Source: Clostridia bacterium (GTDB lineage Bacteria > Bacillota > Clostridia > Christensenellales > Aristaeellaceae). Taken from it: DNA of 64,000 nt. Position 1 is the stretch's first letter, and the number at the start of each line of letters is the position of its first letter. The stretch covers positions 35,387 through 99,386 of the forward strand of contig JAFWES010000025.1 of the NCBI GenBank assembly GCA_017512805.1. Reading direction: 5' to 3'. Position numbers and translations under genes: made by a program. Of this stretch, positions 18,500 through 28,249 are shown piece by piece. A model generated the notes under the pieces. The model was not told the origin of the DNA. It saw only the letters and a program-made list of their open reading frames with translations, and searched no databases.

Positions 18500-20155
18500 A
18501 TGAGGCTGCATGGAACCAAATGCAAGACATGGCTGTTTATCGGCTTTTTGCTTTTGGGCGGTCTCTTCCATTATTTTGATCCGACGGAGAACCTGTTTCT
18601 GAACTCCTTCCTGTTTTGCGGAAGATTTACCATTTTTGCCGGTCTGATCCTGTTCTGGATACAATCAGTTCGCTCCCGGCTGTTGCCGACGCGTGTCAGG
18701 ACATACATGATTTCTGCGGGGCTTATGATGCTTTGCCTGCTGACTGTGCAGGTTTTTAACAACCGGATCGTCGGGGATGCCGTCGACGCTCTGGGAGTAA
18801 ACCGTTTCAGCAGATATGTATACTGGATTCCGCAGACAATGAATCCGGCGCTCTTTCTGATGGCATGCATCCGGATTTTCCGGGGCGGTTACGACAAAGA
18901 AGGATGGAACGAACGGCTGCTGATGATCCCCGCGGTGATTCTGTCGCTGATGGTTCTGACAAACGATCTACACTATCTGGTGTATTATCCGAAGGCGGGT
19001 TTTCCGGAACTGACGATCGTTACCGGAAAATACTCACAAGGTCTTGGTTTCTATCTGCTGTACGCATGGATAATCCTGACATTTATCACTGGGCTTATTC
19101 TTCTGTTTCGGAAAACAGGCCGCCGTCCCGCAAAGGGAATTGCCCTGCTGACGGGGACGACGCTGACGTGGCTCTTTATGCTGCTGATGAATATGCTGGT
19201 CTGGGACTGGCTGCATGTACATCAGCCATACAGTACACAGGAAATCAATATCTTCGGCATGCTAAGCATCCTGGAGATCTGCATTCGGAACCACCTGATT
19301 CCCAGCAATGAAAACTATATCGGATTTTTTGAGCAACTCGGACGGCCCGTGGTGATTACTGACCGGAATCTTTCTCCGGTTTACAGGACCAACCGGGAGG
19401 TGGATGCCCGCAAGGAGGACCTTCAGGCATCTCTGGCTCAGCCTGTATATCCGAAGGAGGATATCCGTTTGTCCGGTATGGAAATCAGGGCCGGCTATGC
19501 CTTCTGGACAGAAGACGAAAGCGAGCTTCACAGGGAGAACAGGCGACTGGAATCTGCCAATGAGCTTCTCAGCGAAGAAAATGACCTGATTCATGCGGAG
19601 AATGAACTGAAAGAGAAGAAAGCCGGCATGGACGCGCAGAATATGGTATACGACAGGATCGCTGCCGAACTCTATCCTCGCCAGAAACGGATTGAAAGCC
19701 TGCTGGAATCAGCACAGCCCGATACGGAAGATTTCCGAAGGGTACTTGGTGAATGCTGCGTACTGAACGCCTGGTGCAAACGGAAAAGCAATCTGCTCCT
19801 GTTGGACGAAACAGCACTGCCCAAGCGGAACCGGGAGCTTTTTCTGGCACTTCAGGAATCCGCCCGATTTCTGAAATGCTGCGGAGTGAAAGCAGCGGCT
19901 GTCGGGGAGGAGACAACGGATTTCCCACTTGCAGAGATCCATGATTTATACGATTCCTTTGAGGCGATTATCGAGGACTGGCTCCCGTCCATGCGCCAAA
20001 TGGCGGTTTCCCTGCAGGAGGACGGCATCCGCCTGGCCGTGATTACAGATCGGGAATTGCCGCTGCCGGAAACAATCCTGCCAGTGGAGAAACAGATCAG
20101 CGAAGATACCGTTTTCCTGACGATCCGCAGAAGGAAGGGAGGCAAAGCGGCATGA
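18500..20155 (+). CDS. Multi-pass membrane sensor with degenerate kinase-like region (pseudokinase)
   Basis: A 551-aa protein. The N-terminal ~260 residues contain about seven or eight membrane helices, like the 7TM sensor region of some histidine kinases. A PAS-like segment follows (about 275-340, GRPVVITDRNLSPVYR), then a strong coiled coil (about 345-385, rich in E, N and K). A C-terminal region resembles DHp/CA order but has no recognisable phospho-acceptor H box, N box or G boxes. I infer a signalling partner rather than an active kinase. The ATG at 18500 follows GGAGAGGAG. Its stop overlaps the kinase start (ATGA), so the two are coupled. Confidence 0.65.
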   Translation: MRLHGTKCKTWLFIGFLLLGGLFHYFDPTENLFLNSFLFCGRFTIFAGLILFWIQSVRSRLLPTRVRTYMISAGLMMLCLLTVQVFNNRIVGDAVDALGVNRFSRYVYWIPQTMNPALFLMACIRIFRGGYDKEGWNERLLMIPAVILSLMVLTNDLHYLVYYPKAGFPELTIVTGKYSQGLGFYLLYAWIILTFITGLILLFRKTGRRPAKGIALLTGTTLTWLFMLLMNMLVWDWLHVHQPYSTQEINIFGMLSILEICIRNHLIPSNENYIGFFEQLGRPVVITDRNLSPVYRTNREVDARKEDLQASLAQPVYPKEDIRLSGMEIRAGYAFWTEDESELHRENRRLESANELLSEENDLIHAENELKEKKAGMDAQNMVYDRIAAELYPRQKRIESLLESAQPDTEDFRRVLGECCVLNAWCKRKSNLLLLDETALPKRNRELFLALQESARFLKCCGVKAAAVGEETTDFPLAEIHDLYDSFEAIIEDWLPSMRQMAVSLQEDGIRLAVITDRELPLPETILPVEKQISEDTVFLTIRRRKGGKAA

Positions 20156-21450
20156 AAGCGGTCTGGCTTCTGAAAAACTCTTTCCTCTGGTACGCGGTGA
20201 CAATGATGTCGCTAGCTCTGGTTATCGGCGGACTGATTGCCCTGGCAGACAGTATCCGTTCACACCGCGGCAGTCGGATGACAATGCCGACAGGATTGAT
20301 TGCTTCCGTGGCTTTCGCAGTCTTTATGATTCTGATGGACTGCGCGCGGTACGCGTATCTTACTGAGCCGGATCTCCGCTATCAGTTTTTCCAGCTCACC
20401 CTGTTCAACATTCCCTGGGGGTTATATGCAGGCATCGAGGCGATTCTTGCTTTCCTCCTGCTTCTGATCCTGTGGAACGGTTTTCTGCACCGTCGTTCAC
20501 ATCTGACACAGGACGCGATCCGGGAAACCGTGAACCTTCTTCCGGAGGGGATATGTATCAGCGAGCCGGGCGGAACCGTTCTGCTTTCCAATTTTCAGAT
20601 GGATGACTTGTGCAGGATGCTGACCTGCAGCGTGCTTTCCGACGGAGCCCACTTCCAACATCAGGTGGAAACCACCGGTGAAAAACTGAACGAAGGCCGG
20701 TTGCTCCGGACGCCTGACGGAAAAGCCTGGCGTTTTTCAAGTGAAATGCTGACAGAAAGCGGAAAAAACTATCACCTGATGACTGCGGAGGATATGACGG
20801 AGCAGTACAGAATTACGGAAACCCTGAAGGAAAAGAATGAGCACCTGCAGGAGATTCAGCGGCGCATGAAAGCCGTCAGCGACCTCTCAGGCGAAATATT
20901 CGTTGCCCGGGAAAAAGCCAATGCGCGCGCGGCTCTGCATAACCAGTTGGGGCAGGTTCTTCTGATGGGGCAGCATTGGCTGGAACATCCTGAGAGCACC
21001 GATGCGGAGATGGTCCGGATGACTACCCGGGAGATGAACCGTTTTCTGCTCCGAGAGGCGGAGGAACTTTCGGAGGAAGGAACGGAAGCATCTGAATCCG
21101 CAACAGATCTGCTGCGACAGACATTGGCTGTGATCAAGGATATCGGCGTACAGGCAGAAATATGCGGCGAATTGCCGGAAGACTCTGCGAGGAGAGCGCT
21201 GCTGGCTTACGCAATCCAGGAATGCGCCTCCAACACGGTCAAACACGCGGAAGGCGACCGGATTACGGTGCTCCTGGAAGAAGACGGCAACAGGCTGACC
21301 GTACGAATCAGTAATAACGGTCGGCTGCCTGAAGGCCCGATCGCAGAGAGCGGGGGCCTGCTTTCCCTGCGGCGAGGAATCGAAGCGGCAGGAGGCCGGA
21401 TGCTGGTGGAGTCCCGGCCCGGGTTCAGTCTGACGCTCACACTCCCATAA
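20152..21450 (+). CDS. Membrane histidine kinase (NarX/DesK-like)
   Basis: A 432-aa sensor kinase with three helices in the first ~110 residues (near 15-32, 45-62 and 85-105). A PAS-like region (about 120-220) and a coiled-coil linker (about 222-250) follow. The phospho-acceptor region is ALHNQLGQVLL (about 263-273), and the C-terminal ATPase domain has the N box QECASNTVKHAEGD. The H box reads HNQLG, not the common HDxxG, and the G1 box reads SNNGRLPEG where DNG is usual. It overlaps the pseudokinase gene by 4 bp. The cognate regulator is presumably the NarL-type protein downstream. Confidence 0.85.
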   Translation: MKAVWLLKNSFLWYAVTMMSLALVIGGLIALADSIRSHRGSRMTMPTGLIASVAFAVFMILMDCARYAYLTEPDLRYQFFQLTLFNIPWGLYAGIEAILAFLLLLILWNGFLHRRSHLTQDAIRETVNLLPEGICISEPGGTVLLSNFQMDDLCRMLTCSVLSDGAHFQHQVETTGEKLNEGRLLRTPDGKAWRFSSEMLTESGKNYHLMTAEDMTEQYRITETLKEKNEHLQEIQRRMKAVSDLSGEIFVAREKANARAALHNQLGQVLLMGQHWLEHPESTDAEMVRMTTREMNRFLLREAEELSEEGTEASESATDLLRQTLAVIKDIGVQAEICGELPEDSARRALLAYAIQECASNTVKHAEGDRITVLLEEDGNRLTVRISNNGRLPEGPIAESGGLLSLRRGIEAAGGRMLVESRPGFSLTLTLP

Positions 21451-21479
21451 TCCTTTTCAGGAGAGAGAATCTCATATTC

Positions 21480-21911
21480 ATGCTTTTTCACTTCTCAGAC
21501 AAAAATGGGCCGTGTGACCAATATACAGCCGCTGCCGGAACGCCTATACTGTACTTGGGTATTTTTGCATGCACGGAAGGAAACCTGTTCAGCTTTGATA
21601 CGCCTGTGACGGAAGAACTGACGCTTTTCGCAAAGTGGACGACCCCGGAGCCGGTCGGCTTCCTGAATCTTCCCGCCGCGCTGACAACCGTCGAAGCGGA
21701 TGCTTTCCATGGCGTCGGCGCTGAGGCCGTCATCATTCCGAAGGCGGTGACTGCCATGGAAGGCAATCCGTTCGCAGGCGGTTCAGTACGGTTTATCTAC
21801 GGATTCAACAGTACTGCACAGGAATTTGCATCTGCAAACAACTATGCTTTCATTCTGATTGACGATGCATGGATGGCTTCGAGGGCAGAAAAAGGCGGTG
21901 AAGGTGATTGA
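21480..21911 (+). CDS. BspA-like C-terminal module fragment inside the sensor operon
   Basis: A 143-aa frame with no signal peptide. Residues around 35-52 (SFDTPVTEELTLFAKW) match the end of a Listeria/Bacteroides-type repeat. Residues about 60-130 (LTTVEADAFHGVG, VTAMEGNPFAGG, STAQEFASANNY) match the closing module of BspA-like LRR proteins, and closely resemble the module at 28250-28468. It looks like the tail of a lost surface-protein gene. Its stop overlaps the TTG start of the response regulator (TTGA), so it may still be translated to couple the regulator. The first ~30 residues look degraded. Confidence 0.5.
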   Translation: MLFHFSDKNGPCDQYTAAAGTPILYLGIFACTEGNLFSFDTPVTEELTLFAKWTTPEPVGFLNLPAALTTVEADAFHGVGAEAVIIPKAVTAMEGNPFAGGSVRFIYGFNSTAQEFASANNYAFILIDDAWMASRAEKGGEGD

Positions 21912-22588
21912 GCGAGCGGATCAGGGTCGTGGTGGCGGATGATCAGAATATCTCCCGGGCTTTCTTTGAAATGTACGTCCGCGCGGATGCCCGGTACCAG
22001 TTGCTGGCCGCGCTGCGGACAGCCCAGGAGACGGTTGACTATGTGGACGGCCATGAAACGGACCTGGTGATTCTGGACATCATGATGCGGAACGGGATTG
22101 ACGGGCTTACCGCTGCCGGGGAAATCAAGCGGAAGCACCCGGAAATTCGGATTATCCTGACCACTTCATCTCTGGAAACCACCTGGGAGGACCGAGCCAG
22201 GGCTATCGGCGTGGAAGGCTTCTGGTATAAGGAATACGAGGTTCACAGTCTTACAGAGATGATGGACCGGGTGATGGCCGGAGAGTGTGTTTACCCTTCT
22301 GATCCGCCTGAACTGAGCCTGGGGAAAGCGAAACGCAGCAAACTGACAGTCCGGGAACTGGACGTGCTGCGGGAACTGACCGGTAACCTGACCAATGAAG
22401 AAATTGCTGAAAAACTGAATGTGTCAGTGTCCACGGTAAAACGACACATCGAGAACATGCTGCAGAAGACCGGATTTAAAAACCGGATCGATCTGGCCAT
22501 GAACGCGAAGGCTCTGGGACTGGTGGTCAGCGAAGAGGATCGGACACGGGGAAACACGCTGCCGGATTCAGAAGGAGGAAAAACATGA
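21908..22588 (+). CDS. NarL/FixJ-family response regulator
   Basis: A 226-aa two-domain regulator. The receiver domain (residues 1-120) has acidic residues DD at 11-12, phospho-acceptor D57 in LVILDIMMRNG, LTTSS at the switch Ser/Thr and the conserved Lys in WYKEYE. The LuxR-type DNA-binding helix-turn-helix (about 145-205) is LTVRELDVLRELTGN..TNEEIAEKLNVSVSTVKRH. The best start is TTG at 21908, overlapping the preceding stop; a GTG a few codons later would cut the first beta strand. It overlaps the next gene (ATGA). It probably controls surface LRR genes; that target is inferred from position only. Confidence 0.88.
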   Translation: MSERIRVVVADDQNISRAFFEMYVRADARYQLLAALRTAQETVDYVDGHETDLVILDIMMRNGIDGLTAAGEIKRKHPEIRIILTTSSLETTWEDRARAIGVEGFWYKEYEVHSLTEMMDRVMAGECVYPSDPPELSLGKAKRSKLTVRELDVLRELTGNLTNEEIAEKLNVSVSTVKRHIENMLQKTGFKNRIDLAMNAKALGLVVSEEDRTRGNTLPDSEGGKT

Positions 22589-25500
22589 AACCTGTTCAGA
22601 GATGGCTTTTTTGGATCTGTATGCTGATTCTGAGTCTGCTGGCTGCCATCACGCCGCCTGCCGCTCAGGCCGCGCCTGTCGGTTCGGTGACCATACAGGG
22701 CTTTTTCCGACCGTACACAGGGGTCATGGCCATGGATAATGCAGCCATGGTGACCGTGCCGGAAGGCGCGCCGTATGAGATCGAGAGCGTCTGGTGGACG
22801 GCAAATGGAGACCCGAATCATCATTACAGCGTGGCTTTTGCTTCCGGGGTCCGGTACTCCCTGACGATCGGGCTGAAGTCGGCTGCCGGGTATTCTTTCA
22901 CCGGCGCCGTTTCTGCCCATATCGAGGGGCTGGACGCGGTGGATCGGTACAATACCCATGAAACGGTTACGCTCGTCAACGGAAAGCTGTGGATTCAGAC
23001 GGAGTTTCTTCTGACGTCTGAACCGCCTGTGATTGACCGGATCCATATTTACGGCTACCGGGAGCCGGTCGTCGGCGAAACCCCGCCGGAGTTCCTTCCT
23101 CTCACGGTGGAGGAAGGCGCAAATTACCGGATCACAGAAGCCCGGTGGATGAACAGCCTGGGTGAACGCGTCCGGACTCCTTTCGCCGAAAACAAACAGT
23201 ATTTGCTGTGTGTCGAGTTTGAAGTGATTGAACCGGCTGTCCTTCCGAACCAAACACCCGTACGGATCCAGGTGGATGACGGCACCCTCATCCGGGATTT
23301 TGACCAGCAGTTCCCGCTGGAAAAGGATACGTTTGGGATGGTATTCCGGGTCTGGGCGCGCCGTCCGGTTGCCATTGACGCAGCGCATTTTCCGGACGCG
23401 AATTTCCGCAGCTTTGTGGGCCGGTACGACCTGAACAATGACGGAAGCCTGGACAATAACGAGATCTCCAAAGTGAGGGAGATGGACGTGTCCGGACTGC
23501 GGATCCGGTCGCTGAGGGGGATCGGGAACTTTGCGTATCTGACGCGCCTGAACTGTGAGAACAATCTGCTGACGGAGGAATCGTTTCCTTCCGGGCTGAC
23601 CGGGATCGACTGTTCGGACAATCCGGATCTGGTGTCGGCTGCCTTCAGTTCCGCAAGCATTCTGAAGCATCTCGATCTTTCCAATACCAACAGTGACGGC
23701 AAAGGCTTCTACGCGGGGCATTTCCCTGTGCTGGAATGGCTGGATGTCAGCGGTTCCGGATATTATGAGGTGCTTCTGTACGGATGTCCTGCGCTTGTCA
23801 ACACGTATCTGAACGGAACCAGCTCGGAGCAGGGGAATGGTATCCTTCGCTTTACAAACGGGAGCAGCTGCCTGATCGTGGACAAGAATCTCCAGACCAG
23901 TCAGAAAATTGTGGCCGTGCGGAACGCGGAAGGGATCCCCATCAACGAATACAATTTCCCGGACGGGGATTTCAGGGACTATATCTGCCAGAACTATGAC
24001 CGGAACGGCAACGATTATCTTTCAGAGAGTGAAATTGCGCAGGCCACCGCGATGGAAACATCCGCCACGTATTATGACGGGTTGTTTGACGACCTGACCG
24101 GAATCGAATATCTGACCGCGCTGAGGACGCTGGAGATTCCGGATCAGAACCTGACCGGGAAGGAACTGAATCTGAACCGGAACAGCAGTCTCCAATATGT
24201 CAACGTCGAAGACTGCGGTCTGGCAGCACTGCATGTGGAAAGCCTTAGCGGCCTGGAGTCGTTGAACGCCGCAGGCAATCAGCTGGAGCTGCTGGATATC
24301 AGCGGCTGCCCGGCCCTGGAAGAGCTGTTCGTCAGCAATAATCCGGATCTGTATTATCTGAGGACCGGCACGCATGAAAACCTGAGTATTCTGTACGCGG
24401 ATTCTACCGGTCTGGATCAGCTGGACTTCTCGGAAATGCCGCAGCTGCGGTGGGTCGTCGAAAACTGCCGGGTGCAGCACTATGCCGCCTATGATCAGTA
24501 TCAGGATGCGAATCACCATGTAACGGTGCTGAAGGATTGCTTCTTCTTCGGGGTCACGGCTGTTCCGGTTACGGCGGAGACCTTCTCCGACGACGTTTTC
24601 TGCGAGTATGTGGCGGAACATATCGACACCTCCGGCAACGGTTACTTGGGCACCAACGAGATCCGCGCGGTGAAACAACTGGAAGCCGTCGACGAAGGGT
24701 TTTCCTCCGTTTCCGGGATTGAGGTATTCCGGTATCTCACTTATCTGAACCTCGAGTCAAACCAGCTCATGTCGGTGGACGTCAGCGGCCTTCCGAACCT
24801 GAAGGAGCTGTATCTCGGATCGAATCCCCTGGTAACGGTCACAGGCGGAAACCAGCGGTTAACCGAGCTGAGTCTTCGGGAAACCCCCCTCACGGACTGG
24901 AGCTTTCTGAGCGGGTTTAAGGAAGTGGACGAGCTGGATCTGTCCGGATGCGGCCTGACCAACGACCGGATGGAGGCGGTTCTGGACGTGATTTGCAGCG
25001 CCGGGTTTAGACTGATCGGCCTGGATGTGTCCGGGAACCCGCAGCTGACGAGGCTGAACCTGTTTGCGCATACCCGGCTTTGGGACCTGTACTCCCTTGA
25101 CGCCTCCAACTGCGGGCTGGTGAAGCTGAGCTTTGAGCCGAGCTGGATGCATCATCTCATCATCTACGGCAATCCGAACCTGAAACAGGTCTTTGTGGGA
25201 GATCCCGAAAACTCTCCTGTCGCGGCAGCCGTCTGGCTCAACAACCCTGCCGTATCCGGCGGAAAGGCGACATATAACTACGGCGACGGCTGGAGCGTTG
25301 TCAAAGCGGATTCTTCGACGATGCTGGTCACATTGCCGGACTATGATCCGGAATGGGATTATCTTGGGCTGCCGGACAGCCTGACCGCGATCGGGGAAAG
25401 CGCGTTTGAAAACTGCCGTACGAAAGTGATCCTTGTCCCGTCTGATGTAACAGAGATCGGCAGCCACTCCTTCGCGGGCAGCAATACGCTGCGGTTTGTC

Positions 25501-25674
25501 TGGCTTCCGTCCGGCATATCTGCGGACGCGGTTGCCGACGACGCATTCGCAGACAGCCCATATGTAAGTATCGTCGGAACCTCCGACTCCGGAGCGGAGA
25601 TCTACGCCCTGGAAAACGGCATTCCGTTTATCCCGAATTCCTTTTTCGGCGATCCGTCGGGTTCCAACGGGTAA
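22585..25674 (+). CDS. Secreted LRR protein with three EF-hand-like repeats
   Basis: A 1029-aa exported protein with signal peptide (MKPVQRWLFWICMLILSLLA, cleavage near AQA). After an N-terminal beta-rich part come three modules, each opening with a calcium-loop sequence: YDLNNDGSLDNNE (about residue 280), YDRNGNDYLSESE (about 470) and IDTSGNGYLGTNE (about 680). Each is followed by LRR units of the LTRLNCENN / LDVSG type. The C-terminus has BspA-like repeats (LPDSLTAIGESAFENC). It ends without an LPxTG motif or lipobox. The ATG overlaps the regulator stop and follows GAAGGAGG. Probably a calcium-stabilised adhesin or glycan-binding surface protein. Confidence 0.85.
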   Translation: MKPVQRWLFWICMLILSLLAAITPPAAQAAPVGSVTIQGFFRPYTGVMAMDNAAMVTVPEGAPYEIESVWWTANGDPNHHYSVAFASGVRYSLTIGLKSAAGYSFTGAVSAHIEGLDAVDRYNTHETVTLVNGKLWIQTEFLLTSEPPVIDRIHIYGYREPVVGETPPEFLPLTVEEGANYRITEARWMNSLGERVRTPFAENKQYLLCVEFEVIEPAVLPNQTPVRIQVDDGTLIRDFDQQFPLEKDTFGMVFRVWARRPVAIDAAHFPDANFRSFVGRYDLNNDGSLDNNEISKVREMDVSGLRIRSLRGIGNFAYLTRLNCENNLLTEESFPSGLTGIDCSDNPDLVSAAFSSASILKHLDLSNTNSDGKGFYAGHFPVLEWLDVSGSGYYEVLLYGCPALVNTYLNGTSSEQGNGILRFTNGSSCLIVDKNLQTSQKIVAVRNAEGIPINEYNFPDGDFRDYICQNYDRNGNDYLSESEIAQATAMETSATYYDGLFDDLTGIEYLTALRTLEIPDQNLTGKELNLNRNSSLQYVNVEDCGLAALHVESLSGLESLNAAGNQLELLDISGCPALEELFVSNNPDLYYLRTGTHENLSILYADSTGLDQLDFSEMPQLRWVVENCRVQHYAAYDQYQDANHHVTVLKDCFFFGVTAVPVTAETFSDDVFCEYVAEHIDTSGNGYLGTNEIRAVKQLEAVDEGFSSVSGIEVFRYLTYLNLESNQLMSVDVSGLPNLKELYLGSNPLVTVTGGNQRLTELSLRETPLTDWSFLSGFKEVDELDLSGCGLTNDRMEAVLDVICSAGFRLIGLDVSGNPQLTRLNLFAHTRLWDLYSLDASNCGLVKLSFEPSWMHHLIIYGNPNLKQVFVGDPENSPVAAAVWLNNPAVSGGKATYNYGDGWSVVKADSSTMLVTLPDYDPEWDYLGLPDSLTAIGESAFENCRTKVILVPSDVTEIGSHSFAGSNTLRFVWLPSGISADAVADDAFADSPYVSIVGTSDSGAEIYALENGIPFIPNSFFGDPSGSNG

Positions 25675-26287
25675 GGAGATACACTGGTCTGCTATTCAGT
25701 CTGCTGACAGGGAAATGCGGCAAAATGCTATCAATGCCCTGATCAAATGCAGTATGCATGACATTATGCTGGAAGTGAATGAAGAGGATCAATTGCTTCT
25801 GTTGATTACATGCGTTGGAGATGGCGATGAACGCCTGATCGTAGCGACCCGAAGACTTCGTGATGGAGAAAAAGGAAACAGTTTGACGATGAAAAAACAG
25901 AATGAACCCGCCGACTGAATAATACAGGCAGCGGGCTTCTGCATGCTCTGGAACCCTTTGCGCTACGGTCTGTCAGCAAGTTTTTGATCAAATACTGCCT
26001 TACGACCAGTAACCCAACGGTTTCAGGCACTTTTTTCAGAAACCATTTTGAGAGTAGTTCGAAGTTGCCCCCGGGAAATCAGGATAATTAAACGGGAACA
26101 GAGGAAAAGCACAGAGAATTCAGAAAGGGGCTTTGACAAGGATGCTGATCCGGCGTACGCTCAGGCAGGCAGGCAGGATAACTCTGCCCTTTTCGACAGT
26201 CAAGGTTTTGTTTTAACGCGGTGATTTGCCGCATCTTTTTGTGTTTTTGAATAGATCAGTCAGGCACAATAAAGGGAGGAAAAAAAG
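25675..26287. other. Intergenic region, no convincing gene
   Basis: The 613 bp between the two LRR genes holds a 67-codon frame (25715-25918) without a good ribosome binding site or recognisable product. A weak hairpin lies around 25911-25942 (CCCGC / GCGGG). A short GCGG / CCGC hairpin followed by T-rich sequence at about 26218-26240 may be a terminator. The promoter of the next gene should lie in its last 100 bp, but I cannot pick a clear one. Confidence 0.5.
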
Positions 26288-28249
26288 ATGAAGCGGAAAC
26301 TATGGATCATTCTGGCGCTGACTGCGCTGATCGGGCTGCTTTGGTACGGTACGGCGCTGGCGGACGAAAGCGGCTCCTGCGGTGACAATGTGACTTATTC
26401 TTTTGTCTCCGACACCGGTACGCTGACTATCAGTGGTACGGGAGCAATAACCAACTTAACAGCGCGTACCTACGCGAACGCCCCATGGTACAGCTACGGA
26501 TCACAGATCAGCTCCATCGTCATCGAGAGCGGAGTGACCAGCATCGGAGACTATGCCTTCACCGGATGCGCGGTCACCGAGGTCACGATTCCGGGCAATG
26601 TGAACAGAATCGGCAGTTATGCTTTCAGAAACTGCTCGCTCACCACCATTACCGTCTTAAATCCCGATGCAGTATTCGGAAGCGGTGTCTTCGACAGAAG
26701 ATCAGGCACATCGGGTCAGCTCCTGAAGGGTTGGGCTGATTCCACAGCCCAGTCCTACGCGAGCAGCAACGGTCACCCCTTTGAGTCCCTGGGCAGCCGC
26801 ACCGGTCAGCTGGGCGACAACGTGTACTACAGTTTCGACACTGCGACAGGCGCGGTTTGCATCACTGGCAAGGGCTCCATGTGGGATTATGACAGCACTT
26901 CCCATTCCCCGTTCTATCAGGATGCGGCGGTGATCAACGTCTATATTGACAGCGGCGTAACCACCATCGGTGAATATGCTTTCTATGGCTGCAACGGCCT
27001 GACGAACGTCACGATCCCGAACAGCGTAACCAGCATCGGAAGATATGCTTTCTACAACTGCACCGGCCTGACAAGCGTCACGATCCCGAACAGCGTGACC
27101 AGCATCGGAAGCTATGCTTTCTACAACTGCACCGGCCTGACGAGCGTCACGATCCCGAACAGCGTGACCAGCATCGGAAACTATGCTTTCTACTACTGCA
27201 CCGGCCTGACGAGCGTCACGATCCCGAACAGCGTGACCAGCATCGGAAACTATGCTTTCGACAGCTGCACCGGCCTGACGAGCGTCACGATCCCGAACAG
27301 CGTGACCAGCATCGGCGAAGGTGCTTTCTACTACTGCACCGGGCTGACGAGCGTAACGATCCCGAACAGCGTGGACAGCATCGGAAGCGATGCTTTCTCC
27401 TACTGCACCGGCTTGACGAGTATTGCGGTTGAAGCAGGAAACAGCGCGTATAGCGCGGATGGCGGTGTTCTGTTTGACAAAAGCAAAAAAACGCTCATCT
27501 GCTATCCGGCAGGGAAAACAGGAAGCTATACCATCCCGAACAGCGTGACCAGCATCGGTGAAGGCGTTTTCTACTACTGCACCGGCCTGACGAGCGTCAC
27601 GATCCCGAACAGCGTGACCAGCATCGACTCTTCTGCTTTCGAGGACTGCACCGGCCTGACGAGCGTCACGATCCCGAACAGCGTGACCAGCATCGGGGAT
27701 TATGCTTTCTACAACTGCACAGGCCTGACGAGCGTCACGATCCCGAACAGCGTGGACAGCATCGGAAGATATGCTTTCTACAACTGCACAGGCCTGAAGG
27801 ACGTATCGGTTCATAATGCGGAAGCCGAGTTTGGCAGCAGTGTTTTCGGCGGCTGCACCCTGAACCTTCACGGGCACAGCGGCTCGACCGCCGAAACCTA
27901 TGCAGCCGGTGACAGCAATATCACCTTCGTTGCGCTGACCGCCAAAATGGGAACCCCGGACTTCGTCCTGCCGGCGTATCTGACGGCGATCAAGGCGGAA
28001 GCCTTCTCGGGCGTGAAAGCCACCGTGGTATATATTCCGGACGGCGTGACCAGCCTGGGCAGCATGGCCTTCTCCTACTGCACCAGTCTGAAGCAGATCC
28101 GCATTCCGGCATCCGTCACCGTGATCCCTCCGGATGTATTCTACGGGCTGTCCTCCTCCCAGCTCCACGCGATTACCGTCTTCGGCACCCCCGGCTCCGC
28201 GGCAGAGACCTATGCCAACAGCAAGGGCATGAAGTTCGAGGTGGAATGA
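26288..28249 (+). CDS. Secreted BspA-like leucine-rich repeat protein
   Basis: A 653-aa exported protein: signal peptide ([20 protein letters not shown], cleavage near ALA), an N-terminal region starting [16 protein letters not shown], and then LRR_5 (BspA-type) repeats. About ten units of 23 residues follow the pattern [23 protein letters not shown] (about residues 235-505), interrupted once by a degenerate unit containing [16 protein letters not shown]. No anchor motif is visible. The ATG follows AAAGGGAGG. BspA-like proteins typically mediate adhesion to host or plant surfaces. The in-frame sequence after the TGA stop encodes a further BspA module (see 28250-28468). Confidence 0.9.
   Translation: MKRKLWIILALTALIGLLWYGTALADESGSCGDNVTYSFVSDTGTLTISGTGAITNLTARTYANAPWYSYGSQISSIVIESGVTSIGDYAFTGCAVTEVTIPGNVNRIGSYAFRNCSLTTITVLNPDAVFGSGVFDRRSGTSGQLLKGWADSTAQSYASSNGHPFESLGSRTGQLGDNVYYSFDTATGAVCITGKGSMWDYDSTSHSPFYQDAAVINVYIDSGVTTIGEYAFYGCNGLTNVTIPNSVTSIGRYAFYNCTGLTSVTIPNSVTSIGSYAFYNCTGLTSVTIPNSVTSIGNYAFYYCTGLTSVTIPNSVTSIGNYAFDSCTGLTSVTIPNSVTSIGEGAFYYCTGLTSVTIPNSVDSIGSDAFSYCTGLTSIAVEAGNSAYSADGGVLFDKSKKTLICYPAGKTGSYTIPNSVTSIGEGVFYYCTGLTSVTIPNSVTSIDSSAFEDCTGLTSVTIPNSVTSIGDYAFYNCTGLTSVTIPNSVDSIGRYAFYNCTGLKDVSVHNAEAEFGSSVFGGCTLNLHGHSGSTAETYAAGDSNITFVALTAKMGTPDFVLPAYLTAIKAEAFSGVKATVVYIPDGVTSLGSMAFSYCTSLKQIRIPASVTVIPPDVFYGLSSSQLHAITVFGTPGSAAETYANSKGMKFEVE
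26990..27795 (+). repeat. Array of 69-bp direct repeats within the BspA-like gene
   Basis: Units of 69 bp, each encoding 23 residues, are nearly identical at DNA level; CCCGAACAGCGTGACCAGCA recurs through most units. Variation is concentrated in the codons for the two positions before AF and the two after. The near-identity at synonymous sites suggests recent expansion or gene conversion. Confidence 0.9.

Noticed and set aside
25715-25918. 67-codon open frame between the two LRR genes
   Set aside because: No good ribosome binding site and no recognisable product; noted only in the intergenic entry.
26990-27795. Regular repeats resembling a CRISPR array
   Set aside because: The 69-bp period lies fully in one open frame, encodes 23-residue LRR_5 units and has no distinct spacers.
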